A DNA stretch of 64,000 bases from Chryseobacterium antibioticum (GTDB lineage: Bacteria > Bacteroidota > Bacteroidia > Flavobacteriales > Weeksellaceae): positions 1-64,000 of the forward strand of contig NZ_JABBGI010000015.1 of NCBI RefSeq assembly GCF_012927325.1, written 5' to 3'. Each line of letters begins with the position of its first letter. Position 1 is the first letter of the stretch. Under the pieces are notes generated by a model. The model had not been told where the DNA came from. It made no database searches and saw only the letters and a program-made list of their open reading frames with translations. This document shows, piece after piece, positions 1 through 8,637 of the stretch. The translations under genes were made by a program, and so were the position numbers.

Positions 1-114
1 TTTTTTTCTTCTCGATTTAACTGCTTGATTCACTGTTAAATATACAAAAAACAAACCAAAAAAACAATTAAAATAACTGATAATCAACGTATTAAATCCA
101 TAACTTAATGACAT

Positions 115-128
115 TGGGCTAAAGCCCA
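115..128. repeat. GGGCTAAAGCCC palindrome
   Basis: The 14-base palindrome TGGGCTAAAGCCCA is followed by CTCCTATTGATG. It lies in a gene-free stretch (1-293) that also has a short TCTTTTA tandem run at about 157-181. It resembles small dispersed extragenic palindromes of this group. Whether it is repeated in this genome cannot be seen from one copy. Confidence 0.4.
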
Positions 129-293
129 CTCCTATTGATGTTTAATGAAAATATCTTTTATCTTTTATCTTTTATCTTTTAACCCATCTTTTCCACATAC
201 AAAATGTCTATCATTCATTTCCAATAAAGGAATCAGCATTCTCTGCTTTTCCCAACAGCATTGTCTAGCTTTGTGTACATTAAAATTCAAGCT

Positions 294-740
294 ATGATTA
301 AAGGATTATATGAAACCCACGTTCAGGTTAGCAGTTTAGAAAATTCTGTACGGTTTTATACTGAGGTATTGGGTCTGAAGTTGGCGCATATGGATAAGAC
401 TCGTCCCATTGCATTTTTGTGGATCGGTGAAGGCAAAGAATTTATGTTGGGATTGTGGGAGCAGAAAGAAAACCTGCAGCCAAGACATTTTGCTTTTTCC
501 AGCAGCCAAGAAGATATTTTAAATTATTCCGTAGACTTTCTGAAAAATAAAGATCTGAAACCTTATAACTTCCTGAAAGATGGTATTGACGAGCCCATGG
601 TTTTTGCTTGGATGCCTGCATTAGCCATTTACTTTAATGATCCGGATGGTAACCAGTTGGAATTTATCTCCATCCTTGAAGGGGAAGGAAAACCGGAACT
701 GGGTGTGATCTCTTATGAAGAATGGATGAAACATCAATAA
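294..740 (+). CDS. VOC (glyoxalase/bleomycin resistance) family protein
   Basis: A single-domain vicinal-oxygen-chelate protein of about 148 residues. The first half starts with GLYETHVQVSSLENSVRFY, the usual first beta-alpha unit of the fold with a metal-ligand His. The second half has FNDPDGNQLEFIS, which carries the C-terminal metal-binding Glu. Such proteins bind a divalent metal and act on varied small substrates, so the reaction cannot be assigned. The ATG at 294 is preferred over an upstream in-frame start at 261 because the conserved domain begins right after it. It is monocistronic, ending in a hairpin shared with the convergent SWIM gene. Confidence 0.8.
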   Translation: MIKGLYETHVQVSSLENSVRFYTEVLGLKLAHMDKTRPIAFLWIGEGKEFMLGLWEQKENLQPRHFAFSSSQEDILNYSVDFLKNKDLKPYNFLKDGIDEPMVFAWMPALAIYFNDPDGNQLEFISILEGEGKPELGVISYEEWMKHQ

Positions 741-743
741 TAA

Positions 744-780
744 AAAAAGGACAGTCTTGCATTATGAAGCTGTCCTTTTT
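744..780. terminator. Bidirectional terminator
   Basis: The stem AAAAAGGACAG / CTGTCCTTTTT has A and T tracts on both sides. It lies between two convergent genes (294-740 plus, 783-2126 minus) and can serve both. Confidence 0.8.
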
Positions 781-782
781 AT

Positions 783-2126
783 TTAAATATGTACTAATTT
801 TTTTACGGCAAGCACATGTTTGCAGGGTCCTCTTTCACCCTGGTATTTACTGAACCACTCGCAGGTGCAACGCTCTTTGCTGTTATCGATAATTACGGTA
901 TGGTGAACACCAGTCCCTTCTACCCTGGCTTCAGTTCTGGCCAGGCTTTTATTTAATATCTGTACTTTTCCTTCGGCAATCAGTTTTTCTGCATTTTTCA
1001 TGCGTGGATTTAATCCTATAATTCTGTTGAGTTGAAACGGTAATCTTCGATAGAAAAATCCGTTGTCATCAAGATCATACCCCAGAAGTCCCATAGCCGC
1101 AAGTCTTCCGGTAAGGTTATCTGTTTTTTTCAGACTTATATTTTCATCTAAAGCAAAAGCTGTAGGGTTAAAAGACTGATTGGCATAGGCATATTTATCC
1201 AGTGCGTCAATCCATTCATCAGAAATATCATCAATCAGACTCTCTAAAACGGCTCCTTCACCGGAAAACCCTCTCCAGCTTTCTCTTGACAATGAAAAAC
1301 TGAACCTGATATTTCCCATATACAATTGCCACGTGGTAGACTGCATACCGGAATGAGGAAATACCTGCATCTGATCAATATAAGGAAGAAGCGGTTCCAG
1401 CAGTCGAAGCCTGTTAAGCCCTCCAATACAAACCGCATCTGCCGATTTCACAGGGGAAAACATAGCCTTATTCCCTCTTATGATCAGATAATAGTCTGAT
1501 TTTACCGGACCTTTCGGTATTCCTCTGAACAGCTGCTGAGTCTGAATTTTATTAAATGTATGAAGCTTTTCTGATTCAGAGAGATAGATCTGAACCGTGC
1601 TGAGCCCTTTGATCCATTTTACAGGCAGTGGAACTTTTCTTTCCACTACTTTTTTCTCTTCTTTGTAAAGCCCTACTTCTTTTTCACCTACAGAAAGGAC
1701 TATTTTTTCGTTGGGACGAATGCTTCCTAAAGCCGTGATCATCGGCTGGTTAAAATCCACATTGGTGGTTCCGTTCTCCAGAAACTCACCATCAAGGCCG
1801 TCAGGCAGTACATCTACCCTGGCATAAACGCCGGCACAATGCGAAAATCCTTCAAAACGTAACCTGCTGTTTCCTGCGGTAACGATAGGGTCTTTAAGCA
1901 GAGCCATCTGAAACGGCGACAGATTAAAGCTGGATTTCACAATATTAGACAATGTAATAAGGCATCTTGCCACTATAAACGGCTGACTGACATTTCCCCA
2001 GAAAAAGCAGGGAGCATCTGTATTCTTCTGAATCTCGCTGTACTTGGACAGAAATAATTCTTCAGATGCATCTTTTTTTATCAAAGACGATGGTCTCTGA
2101 TAATGGTAAACAAGCGTATCTTCCAT
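783..2126 (-). CDS. SWIM zinc-finger protein
   Basis: A 447-residue protein whose last 30 residues form a SWIM zinc finger: C420-x-C422, then C435-x-H437 (CTCEWFSKY...GPCKHVL). SWIM fingers bind nucleic acid or protein. The upstream 400 residues match no fold I can name. It is the last gene of a three-gene operon: its ATG lies 2 bases from the stop of the DUF6493 gene, so translation is probably coupled. SWIM proteins travel with MoxR/vWA genes in bacterial NTP-dependent conflict systems, and a MoxR/vWA operon lies 12 kb away on the same strand. Its role in that system is inference. Confidence 0.75.
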   Translation of the reverse strand: MEDTLVYHYQRPSSLIKKDASEELFLSKYSEIQKNTDAPCFFWGNVSQPFIVARCLITLSNIVKSSFNLSPFQMALLKDPIVTAGNSRLRFEGFSHCAGVYARVDVLPDGLDGEFLENGTTNVDFNQPMITALGSIRPNEKIVLSVGEKEVGLYKEEKKVVERKVPLPVKWIKGLSTVQIYLSESEKLHTFNKIQTQQLFRGIPKGPVKSDYYLIIRGNKAMFSPVKSADAVCIGGLNRLRLLEPLLPYIDQMQVFPHSGMQSTTWQLYMGNIRFSFSLSRESWRGFSGEGAVLESLIDDISDEWIDALDKYAYANQSFNPTAFALDENISLKKTDNLTGRLAAMGLLGYDLDDNGFFYRRLPFQLNRIIGLNPRMKNAEKLIAEGKVQILNKSLARTEARVEGTGVHHTVIIDNSKERCTCEWFSKYQGERGPCKHVLAVKKLVHI

Positions 2127-2128
2127 AT

Positions 2129-4825
2129 CTATTTTTTTAGAAGAAGATTGCAGATTTTTTTCAGACTGGAATTGTCTTTCCAGCTATTCAGTTTTTCTTT
2201 TAAGTCTTTATCGGCTTCTGATTGGTTTAAAGCCAAAACCTCGTGATAAATATCTAATATTTTTTTAAGATTGGTAACAGGTGTTTCCATCTGCAATAAA
2301 ATATGGGTAAGAAGCTCTTCCAGTGCCAGATTGTGGTCTTTGCTGACATTGAGCATCTGATTCTGAACAAGATCCGTGAATCTCTTTACAGGTGCCCATT
2401 CCAACTTTTCATGCAATCCGATTACGCGCCCCAACTGCCTATTATCCATCACTTTATGGGAAACATGTTCCAGCCAGATCTCAGCAGCAGTTCCGCGGAT
2501 TACTTTGTCACCATCCAGAAAAATGGTGCCCAGAAACAGGTAACCCATAGCGTCAAGTGGCTTTTTCATCTGATGAAGTGCCTGTGCCGTATTCAGAACC
2601 AGGCTTCTTTCATAGACTTCCGCAATCCCTGAATAAAACAGGCAGTCTTTAATAATCTTAGCGAACACATTTCCAAGGGTATTTGGGAAGCTCCACATGA
2701 ATGAAGGTGTTTCGGAAAAATGTTTCTGCTCTGCAACAAAGTATTCTAAGAAAAGTTGATGTTCTCTTTTTTTCAAGTGATATTTGGGTACACTGATATT
2801 AAGTTCTACCGGATAATAGGAGTTCTTTTTGCTGTCAATGGTTTTCCAGTTGTAAGCACCGGTAAGGAGTTCTTTAGGAATATCATCATATCCGAAGTCT
2901 TTGAATTCTTCAAAAATTTTCCCCGGAGAGCGTGTTATTCCTGCTGTCATCCACCATGAAGGGTGCTCAAATTTTCCTTTGGGCTCAGTATTTTTATTAA
3001 AAAAGAAAAGAAGGAGTTCTTTATATTCGTCTTTTAACTTCTCTTCAACAAGCTGCCATCTGTCTGAAGTTTTTTCCATTGAACATCGCTGCAATGCAAG
3101 CTGTACATCCAGATCATCCGGTTGTATATTTTTGTTCTGATAGATTTCAAATCTTTCTACCAATGCTTCGGGGCTTACCCAGCATGGGGCATGAGTCACC
3201 GTGGACAACAACGGTGTGGTATCTCCAGATTTTATTTTATTAAAAACATGTATGGCTATATTTTTAAATGGCTTCATAGCCACCCCACCTGCGTGGATGT
3301 CTTTGACAGGTCCGAGCTTTTTATGATAACTGGAATACGCTTCCCTTGTGGCTTCGTCGTCGCAGGTTCTTTTATATATTTTTTCCAGATTCTTAAGCTG
3401 AACAGGAAACCTTTCTAACAAGGAAAGTCCGTAATTGATAATCAGATTGCACAGCAAAACATTAAAATGATGAACTTCCCATTTTGCAATGGTTTTACAC
3501 GCTTTTTGAAATACGGGTTCAAAAAGTTTTACAGATTCGTTATCTGCTTCATCAGCAAAACGGATAAGGCCTGCCAGTGCCAGATCATAATAATATGTTC
3601 CGCAATTTTCTATGGCCTGTGGAAGAAAAAACATCAGATCTTCAAAGCTTCCGGGTTCCTGAACCTGACTTTCGTCACTGATCAGTTCTAATTTTTCTGG
3701 AATGACAATATCCAGCTCCAGCTGTGTGTTTTCTATATACTGAACTAAACCAGGTCTTACATTAGCTAAAATATTATCGGCATAATGAGATAGTGCTTCT
3801 TTTATGTTGTCGGAAACCGGAATGTACCTCTGAATAATCTTTGCCGCTTTACTCTGAATGCTTTCGTCTTTGCTTACAAATGCTGCACTCAAGGCCATTT
3901 CCAGGTTTTCTGTATCCAGTTTCTTTTTTTGAAATATTTTTTCTGTTACTGTCAGGCTGGCTGCAACTACCGTTTTCACTTCTGAACTTAATAGGTTCGG
4001 AAGAAAATGAGAAAACTCCGCAGTTTTAAATTCAACAGCCGGCACTATCTTTTTCAAATGGATCAGCATGGTATTAACTGCCTTTGACTGTACAGAAGCC
4101 AGCCCTGCCATCAGTTCGTCCTGAAGCAAGACAAGTTCTTCGTCAGAAGGCTTTAATGCATTGAATGCCTCCATGAACCATCCTGTTACATTTTTATTAA
4201 AATTTCTGTTCGCTGCCAGAAGGCATTCTTTGAGAAATCTTTTTCTTTCGATTTTATTTTCGGTGACGAGTTTTTGAACTAATGGCAACCATTCTCTTTT
4301 AAAAGGAAGCGATTTTGAAGGGAATTCACACAGATACCAAAAGTGGGTCTCCAGCGTTTCCGGAGATTTGTCAAGGTCATAAGGCTGAAGGCTTAAATGA
4401 TAGCCAAGCAGCTCAGGTCTCGGCTGTACATATCCTTTCTCTGCCCAGCCCAGAATATCCTGATAATCAAATGCGGTAAATTCTGCATCTATAGAATCAT
4501 TGATAAAATCTGAAAACCAGTGCGGGCAGCCCCATTCCAATATGGTACTGGTTTGCTCTTTGTTTCTAAAAAGACTCCAATAGTTTTTTCCGTAATGCTT
4601 TTGATCCATGCAGACAAATGAGGCTATATCTATAATAGAATGCTGATCTGCAGAACCGGCAGTGTGGTAGGAGTTTTTCGTCATTACAATCTTACTGATC
4701 TCCCTGTCCAGTTTTTTTATAGTAGGTACCAGGGATTTTCTTTCTTCTGCGGTAAGCTGCTTCAGAAAGGGAATAATCTCATGTGCTTTTTCCTCATTAA
4801 GGATCTCATACAATCTTTCTTTCAT
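2129..4825 (-). CDS. DUF6493-type alpha-helical repeat protein
   Basis: An 898-residue, largely helical protein that I place in the DUF6493 group by its N-terminal pattern (EIIPFLKQLTAEERKSLVP, about residues 16-35) and its C-terminal tail (NLKKILDIYHEVLALNQS). The function is unknown. The helical-repeat look suggests a scaffold. The start overlaps the stop of the shorter paralogue upstream by 20 bases, and the SWIM gene starts 2 bases downstream, so the three act as a translationally coupled unit. It has no signal peptide or membrane segment and is probably cytoplasmic. Confidence 0.7.
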   Translation of the reverse strand: MKERLYEILNEEKAHEIIPFLKQLTAEERKSLVPTIKKLDREISKIVMTKNSYHTAGSADQHSIIDIASFVCMDQKHYGKNYWSLFRNKEQTSTILEWGCPHWFSDFINDSIDAEFTAFDYQDILGWAEKGYVQPRPELLGYHLSLQPYDLDKSPETLETHFWYLCEFPSKSLPFKREWLPLVQKLVTENKIERKRFLKECLLAANRNFNKNVTGWFMEAFNALKPSDEELVLLQDELMAGLASVQSKAVNTMLIHLKKIVPAVEFKTAEFSHFLPNLLSSEVKTVVAASLTVTEKIFQKKKLDTENLEMALSAAFVSKDESIQSKAAKIIQRYIPVSDNIKEALSHYADNILANVRPGLVQYIENTQLELDIVIPEKLELISDESQVQEPGSFEDLMFFLPQAIENCGTYYYDLALAGLIRFADEADNESVKLFEPVFQKACKTIAKWEVHHFNVLLCNLIINYGLSLLERFPVQLKNLEKIYKRTCDDEATREAYSSYHKKLGPVKDIHAGGVAMKPFKNIAIHVFNKIKSGDTTPLLSTVTHAPCWVSPEALVERFEIYQNKNIQPDDLDVQLALQRCSMEKTSDRWQLVEEKLKDEYKELLLFFFNKNTEPKGKFEHPSWWMTAGITRSPGKIFEEFKDFGYDDIPKELLTGAYNWKTIDSKKNSYYPVELNISVPKYHLKKREHQLFLEYFVAEQKHFSETPSFMWSFPNTLGNVFAKIIKDCLFYSGIAEVYERSLVLNTAQALHQMKKPLDAMGYLFLGTIFLDGDKVIRGTAAEIWLEHVSHKVMDNRQLGRVIGLHEKLEWAPVKRFTDLVQNQMLNVSKDHNLALEELLTHILLQMETPVTNLKKILDIYHEVLALNQSEADKDLKEKLNSWKDNSSLKKICNLLLKK

Positions 4826-5906
4826 TTGTTTTTAATTTGATGATCATTTTTTTCAGGTTATTTTCGTTTTCCCATTCTTTCAGCTTCCCGATTACAGCAT
4901 CATCAGTGGGTGACTGATTGAGGTGCAACAGTTCATAATAAATCTCCAAAATCTTTTTAAGATTAAAAACCGGATGATTTATCGCTGTAAGAATGGATAT
5001 CAATAGTTTTTCAAAAGCCCGGTTATGACTGGAATTCAAGCCGATAAACCCGGAAATTCCATCGGTAAGTCTTTTTACCGGAACAAGTCCGAAGTTAATG
5101 TTTTCACCGATCATTATTCCTAATGTTTCAATGTCAAAATCATCTGAAACTATCTTGTGAATAATCGCTTCAAAAGCCGTACCAGAGAAGGTTTTATCCT
5201 TACTGAACATAGCCGCGGAAAGGAATAAATAATGCACTGGCTGGAATGGAAGATCCAACTTCATCCATGCATCTAAAAATTCGGTATTGGTCCTGCTGTC
5301 ATACTGGTAAACAGCGTTGGATAACGTTTCGTTATATTTTTTCGCAAAAACAGAGCCTGAAAAGTACGGAGCTGTATATAAAATACGAATCAGGTACTGA
5401 TCATAAACGCCATGATATGAGTTAAATAAGTGATCCAGAAGAGGTGCTTCCGCGGAAATTTCTTTATTCTCAATCGTTATCCTAAGCTCTTCTGATGTAT
5501 AATCTGAGGCCAGTGATTCTGAAAGAAGATTTGCACAAACTTCATCATTCAGTTTAAGATAGCCCTTCTGTTGCCATTCAAGAACTTTCAGATAGTCGAT
5601 ATTTCTTAGAAACGGGTAGCTGTTTCCAATCCATTCCGGAACATAAGATTCAAATAATTCATCGATAAGATGGATGGGTGCCGCGTAATATCCGGGAGCC
5701 CATTTTTCGTATTCATCCTGAGTACTGCTGCAGGCCAGAGTGGCCAGCATGGAGACGTGATTATAACCCCAGTCTTTATTTAGATATTTCTTTAAAATGA
5801 CTGCAGTTTCTTTCTTTTCTTTTGGGGTCAGCTTTATAAGAAAAGGAACAATTTCCTTGATTCTATAATTTAAATAAATCGTTTTCAATTCATCTCCAAT
5901 AAGCAT
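4806..5906 (-). CDS. Short DUF6493 paralogue
   Basis: A 366-residue paralogue of the next gene. Its N-terminus (EIVPFLIKLTPKEKKE) and its C-terminal tail (NLKKILEIYYELLHLNQSP) align with the ends of the 898-residue protein, while about 500 central residues are missing. It is therefore an internally shortened copy, not a truncated one. It is the first gene of the SWIM/DUF6493 operon, with the ATG at 5904-5906. Function unknown. It could compete with or cap the long paralogue (speculation). Confidence 0.65.
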   Translation of the reverse strand: MLIGDELKTIYLNYRIKEIVPFLIKLTPKEKKETAVILKKYLNKDWGYNHVSMLATLACSSTQDEYEKWAPGYYAAPIHLIDELFESYVPEWIGNSYPFLRNIDYLKVLEWQQKGYLKLNDEVCANLLSESLASDYTSEELRITIENKEISAEAPLLDHLFNSYHGVYDQYLIRILYTAPYFSGSVFAKKYNETLSNAVYQYDSRTNTEFLDAWMKLDLPFQPVHYLFLSAAMFSKDKTFSGTAFEAIIHKIVSDDFDIETLGIMIGENINFGLVPVKRLTDGISGFIGLNSSHNRAFEKLLISILTAINHPVFNLKKILEIYYELLHLNQSPTDDAVIGKLKEWENENNLKKMIIKLKTNERKIV

Positions 5907-6084
5907 AATTCCAATCTTGGGGACTAAAATAATAAAAATTGGCTGACAGACATTGAAATATCCCGATAAAGTGATTTTTTTAACAAAAAATTATGCTTTC
6001 AATAGGAGTTCTGCAATCATTTCTGAATAAAAGTTAAATGGAATTCTTATTTTTTAACTTTACTATTCTATACTCAACCTTACC

Positions 6085-6112
6085 TATAAAAAAACTCCCT
6101 TAAAAAAGGGAG
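6085..6112 (-). terminator. Terminator after the exonuclease genes
   Basis: The stem CTCCCTT / AAGGGAG with a 4-base loop is followed on the minus strand by a run of T. It closes the transcript running from the tRNA-like array through the RNA-processing genes and separates it from the DUF6493 operon. Confidence 0.75.
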
Positions 6113-6147
6113 CTATTGCTAAACTATTATATTTTTCAATTCTTACA

Positions 6148-6699
6148 TTAACCTTGCTTCAGGCACCAATGTAAAATCTTCGCAATATTCTTTGCATCAT
6201 CCACGCCTCTGTGGTGTGTACCTTCAAGCTCAAGATTCAACTCGCCTAAAGCTCTGCTCATCCCTACGCTTTTTCTGACGGTAGGATGGAGCTGTCCGAA
6301 CAATGTTTTCACATTGATATGGTCATCGCTAAGTGGATAATCCACATTGAATCTTCTAGCCTAGTTCTGCAGCATATTCAGGTCATAATTACCGTAACTT
6401 GCCCAGGTAAGATCTTCAGAATCGTATTCTGCTCTCAGGATATCCAGAGCATCTTCCAGCATGATTCCTTCATCATCCAGCATATTCTGCGTTATGGAAG
6501 TCAGTTCTGTACAAAATGGACTCACCTTTGAGTACTGTGGTTTCACTAAAATGCCTTCATTTTTTGAGACCTTACCGGTTGCAGCATTCATAATGCACAC
6601 CCCGATCTCGATGATCTCGCTTTCCTGGCCTCTGGGCGGTCTGTCGTCCCAACAAGTGGCTTCCAGGTCTATAATTAATATATTTTCTGTTGTTTTCAT
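6148..6699 (-). pseudogene. DEDDh 3'-5' exonuclease, interrupted by an in-frame TAG
   Basis: A 3'-5' exonuclease of the DnaQ/ERI-like DEDDh type. Exo I is IIDLEATCW just after the start, Exo II is SYGNYD, and Exo III is THHRGVDDAKN near the end. The reading frame from the ATG at 6697-6699 is open except for one TAG at 6361-6363, between ...NMLQN and ARRFNVDYPL, and continues in the same frame to 6148. CAG to TAG is the simplest origin. All catalytic motifs survive on the two sides. Read-through or error would give a full protein of about 183 residues; otherwise the Exo III part is lost. It is a paralogue of the gene at 6824. Confidence 0.8.
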
Positions 6700-6723
6700 T
6701 TGTTTAAATTTTAATGTTTTTAA

Positions 6724-6822
6724 AGAGGGAAGATGGGAGCGCGAAGATGGAAGTTCATAGTCGACATCATTCACTTATGGCATCCGACTTCGGACTTCAA
6801 GCTTCCCTCTTCCTACTTTCTT
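6724..6822. repeat. Imperfect inverted-repeat element
   Basis: The left arm AGAGGGAAGATGGGAG and a right arm AAGCTTCCCTCTTCC surround about 65 bases. A similar pair, GGAAGAGGGAGG and CTTCCCTCTTC, occurs in the gap at 30053-30200. It lies between the two exonuclease genes and has no coding potential. Confidence 0.4.
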
Positions 6823-6823
6823 T

Positions 6824-7368
6824 TTACTCCAAAATCTTCTGTAAAATTTTGGCTGCATTGTATGCATCGTCTGCACCGCTGTGGTGATTTCCTTCAAAAT
6901 CCATTTTCAGGTACTCCAGGGCTCTTTTCAGGCCTATCATTTTATGAAGTCTGAAATGATCTCTGAATTCTTCCATCACATTCAGATATGGTCCGGCAAA
7001 AGGAATTTCTATTCCTAGCCAGTCGCATTGTTCGAAAATCTGTTCCTTGTCGAAGTTTCCAAAACCTGCCCATGTAAGTGTTGAAGGATGATATTCATCC
7101 AAAATCTTTTCACAGGCTTCTTCAAAATAGATTCCTTTTTCTTCGATGAGCTGTGGCGTGATTCCTGTCAGTTTTGTACAGAAATCATTGATCTCTGATC
7201 TTTCGGGAATTACATAAATGCTCTGTTTTTGGGAAATGGCTTTTGATTTTAAATCCAGCTTGCAGATCCCTATTTCTATAATATCGACCTTCTGCCCTAT
7301 GGGAATCCTGTCATTTTCCCAGCAGGTAGCTTCTAAATCGATGATTAATATTTCGTTGTTGTGTTCAT
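6824..7368 (-). pseudogene. DEDDh 3'-5' exonuclease with a frameshift just after the start
   Basis: A second exonuclease of the same family: Exo I IIDLEATCWE, Exo II GFGNFD, Exo III NHHSGADDAYN. The natural ATG at 7366-7368 (ATGAACACAACAACG) runs into TAA after a few codons. The conserved frame starts one base off, at an AAA run (7351-7353). Restoring one A would give M-N-T-T-T-K-I-L-I-I-D, which parallels the start of the first exonuclease. The only other in-frame start lies 100 bases upstream near a tandem repeat. The body is otherwise intact. Confidence 0.75.
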
Positions 7369-7460
7369 GGTTTTTTTGTAAAATGTAAAAAGTATTGAAG
7401 TTAAATGTATAAAGTACAATGTAAAAAGTATAAGGGCCGGTATCGTTACAATGCCGCCAC

Positions 7461-7520
7461 TCATTACTCATTACTCATTACTCATTACTCATTACTCATT
7501 ACTTATTACTTATTACTTAT
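7461..7520. repeat. 7-base tandem repeat TYATTAC
   Basis: About six perfect TCATTAC units are followed by two TTATTAC units and a partial unit. The tract sits about 90 bases upstream of the second exonuclease start, so a change in copy number could alter promoter spacing. It is not a CRISPR array. Confidence 0.8.
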
Positions 7521-7641
7521 AAATTACATATGATCCAAAAACTCGAATGGTCTTTCTGAAAATTTTATAATATTGGCGTGACCAAAATGATGGTCTGCTG
7601 TAAAAAATATATTAGGTTTCATTTGTTTAATAATTTGTTGT

Positions 7642-8586
7642 TTAATTTTCGCGAAATGCTTTATAAAAAGCAGTTTCAATTTCAATAACGTCACTTTCCG
7701 TATATCTTCTCGAAAAGTGAATGGGAATGGCTTCTTTCACCTGACAGTCCTTCATGATCTTTCCTGATGCAGATGCAAAACTGTGATAATTAATTTTGGC
7801 AAACTCCTGGTCAGAATCTTTATAAAAGCTCTCGATATATATCAGATCTGCTTTGTTGAAGACTGTTTTTATCTTTTCATAATTTTCTTCCTTTGCTGCA
7901 TGATCCATGATGACACCAAGTTTATAACCGGGATTAAGGGTCAATAAATGAAAAAGATCAGCTGCTTTGTAAACTGTTCCTTCCATCTCAATTTCCTTAT
8001 CAGAATCACCCTTTTCAAAAGCTGTTTTCAACTCGCTGATCCACCTTCCTTTTCTGAAACCGGAAGCCTCTTCATGAAAGGTCACTGAATCTTTTTCTTT
8101 GAACAGATAAGCAATGGAAGCTGTTTTATGATCCAGAATGGCGAAATCTACTTTGACCTGATCGTCTTCAAAAAGAAAGTTCTGCGTTTTTACCAATTCC
8201 AGGTTCCAATAGGGCGGACGGAGCATATAGACGTTGATTTCTTCAGGGGAAATAATCTCCCGGATCTCATATTCAATAGCCTTTTCATCGATGAGATTCC
8301 AGGTGTAAGATTTTAACCGTGCTTCAATCTGATGATGGATATTTTTAGGTCCGCAGATCACCACTTTTTCTCCGCTACCGATCTGATGTCTGAAAATTCC
8401 GTCGAAATTTGAAAAATGGTCAATATGGGTATGGCTGATAAATACTGCCGAAACGGACTGTATTTCTTTCACAGTCAGCAAGCTGGCCTCACCGCAGTCA
8501 CATAAATAATGCTTTGCTGAATTTGTAATTTTTATTAATATACTGATGTCTTCTCTCAGAAGACTTTTTATCTCTGCCTGTATCAT
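7642..8586 (-). CDS. RNase Z-like metallo-beta-lactamase fold hydrolase
   Basis: A 314-residue metallo-beta-lactamase fold protein. The signature SHTHIDHF (HxHxDH) binds two metals. MDHAA and the late PIHFSRRYT stretch fit the remaining ligands of the RNase Z/arylsulfatase-like branch. RNase Z enzymes trim tRNA 3' ends. The location next to an RNA ligase and a tRNA array supports an RNA substrate, but this is inference. I chose the ATG at 8584-8586 over one at 8607 because the latter abuts the T tract of the upstream terminator. Confidence 0.75.
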   Translation of the reverse strand: MIQAEIKSLLREDISILIKITNSAKHYLCDCGEASLLTVKEIQSVSAVFISHTHIDHFSNFDGIFRHQIGSGEKVVICGPKNIHHQIEARLKSYTWNLIDEKAIEYEIREIISPEEINVYMLRPPYWNLELVKTQNFLFEDDQVKVDFAILDHKTASIAYLFKEKDSVTFHEEASGFRKGRWISELKTAFEKGDSDKEIEMEGTVYKAADLFHLLTLNPGYKLGVIMDHAAKEENYEKIKTVFNKADLIYIESFYKDSDQEFAKINYHSFASASGKIMKDCQVKEAIPIHFSRRYTESDVIEIETAFYKAFREN

Positions 8587-8610
8587 TTTTATTAGTTTTT
8601 TAAACATAAA

Positions 8611-8637
8611 AAAGTTCCGGTAATATATACCGAAACT
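8611..8637 (-). terminator. Terminator after the RNA ligase gene
   Basis: The hairpin AGTTTCGGTA / TACCGGAACT is followed on the minus strand by T6. It overlaps the ligase stop codon (TAG at 8636-8638), so transcription into the MBL gene is at least attenuated. Confidence 0.75.

Noticed and set aside
7461..7520. Possible CRISPR-like repeat
   Set aside because: Units are 7 bases with no spacers and no cas genes; simple tandem repeat.
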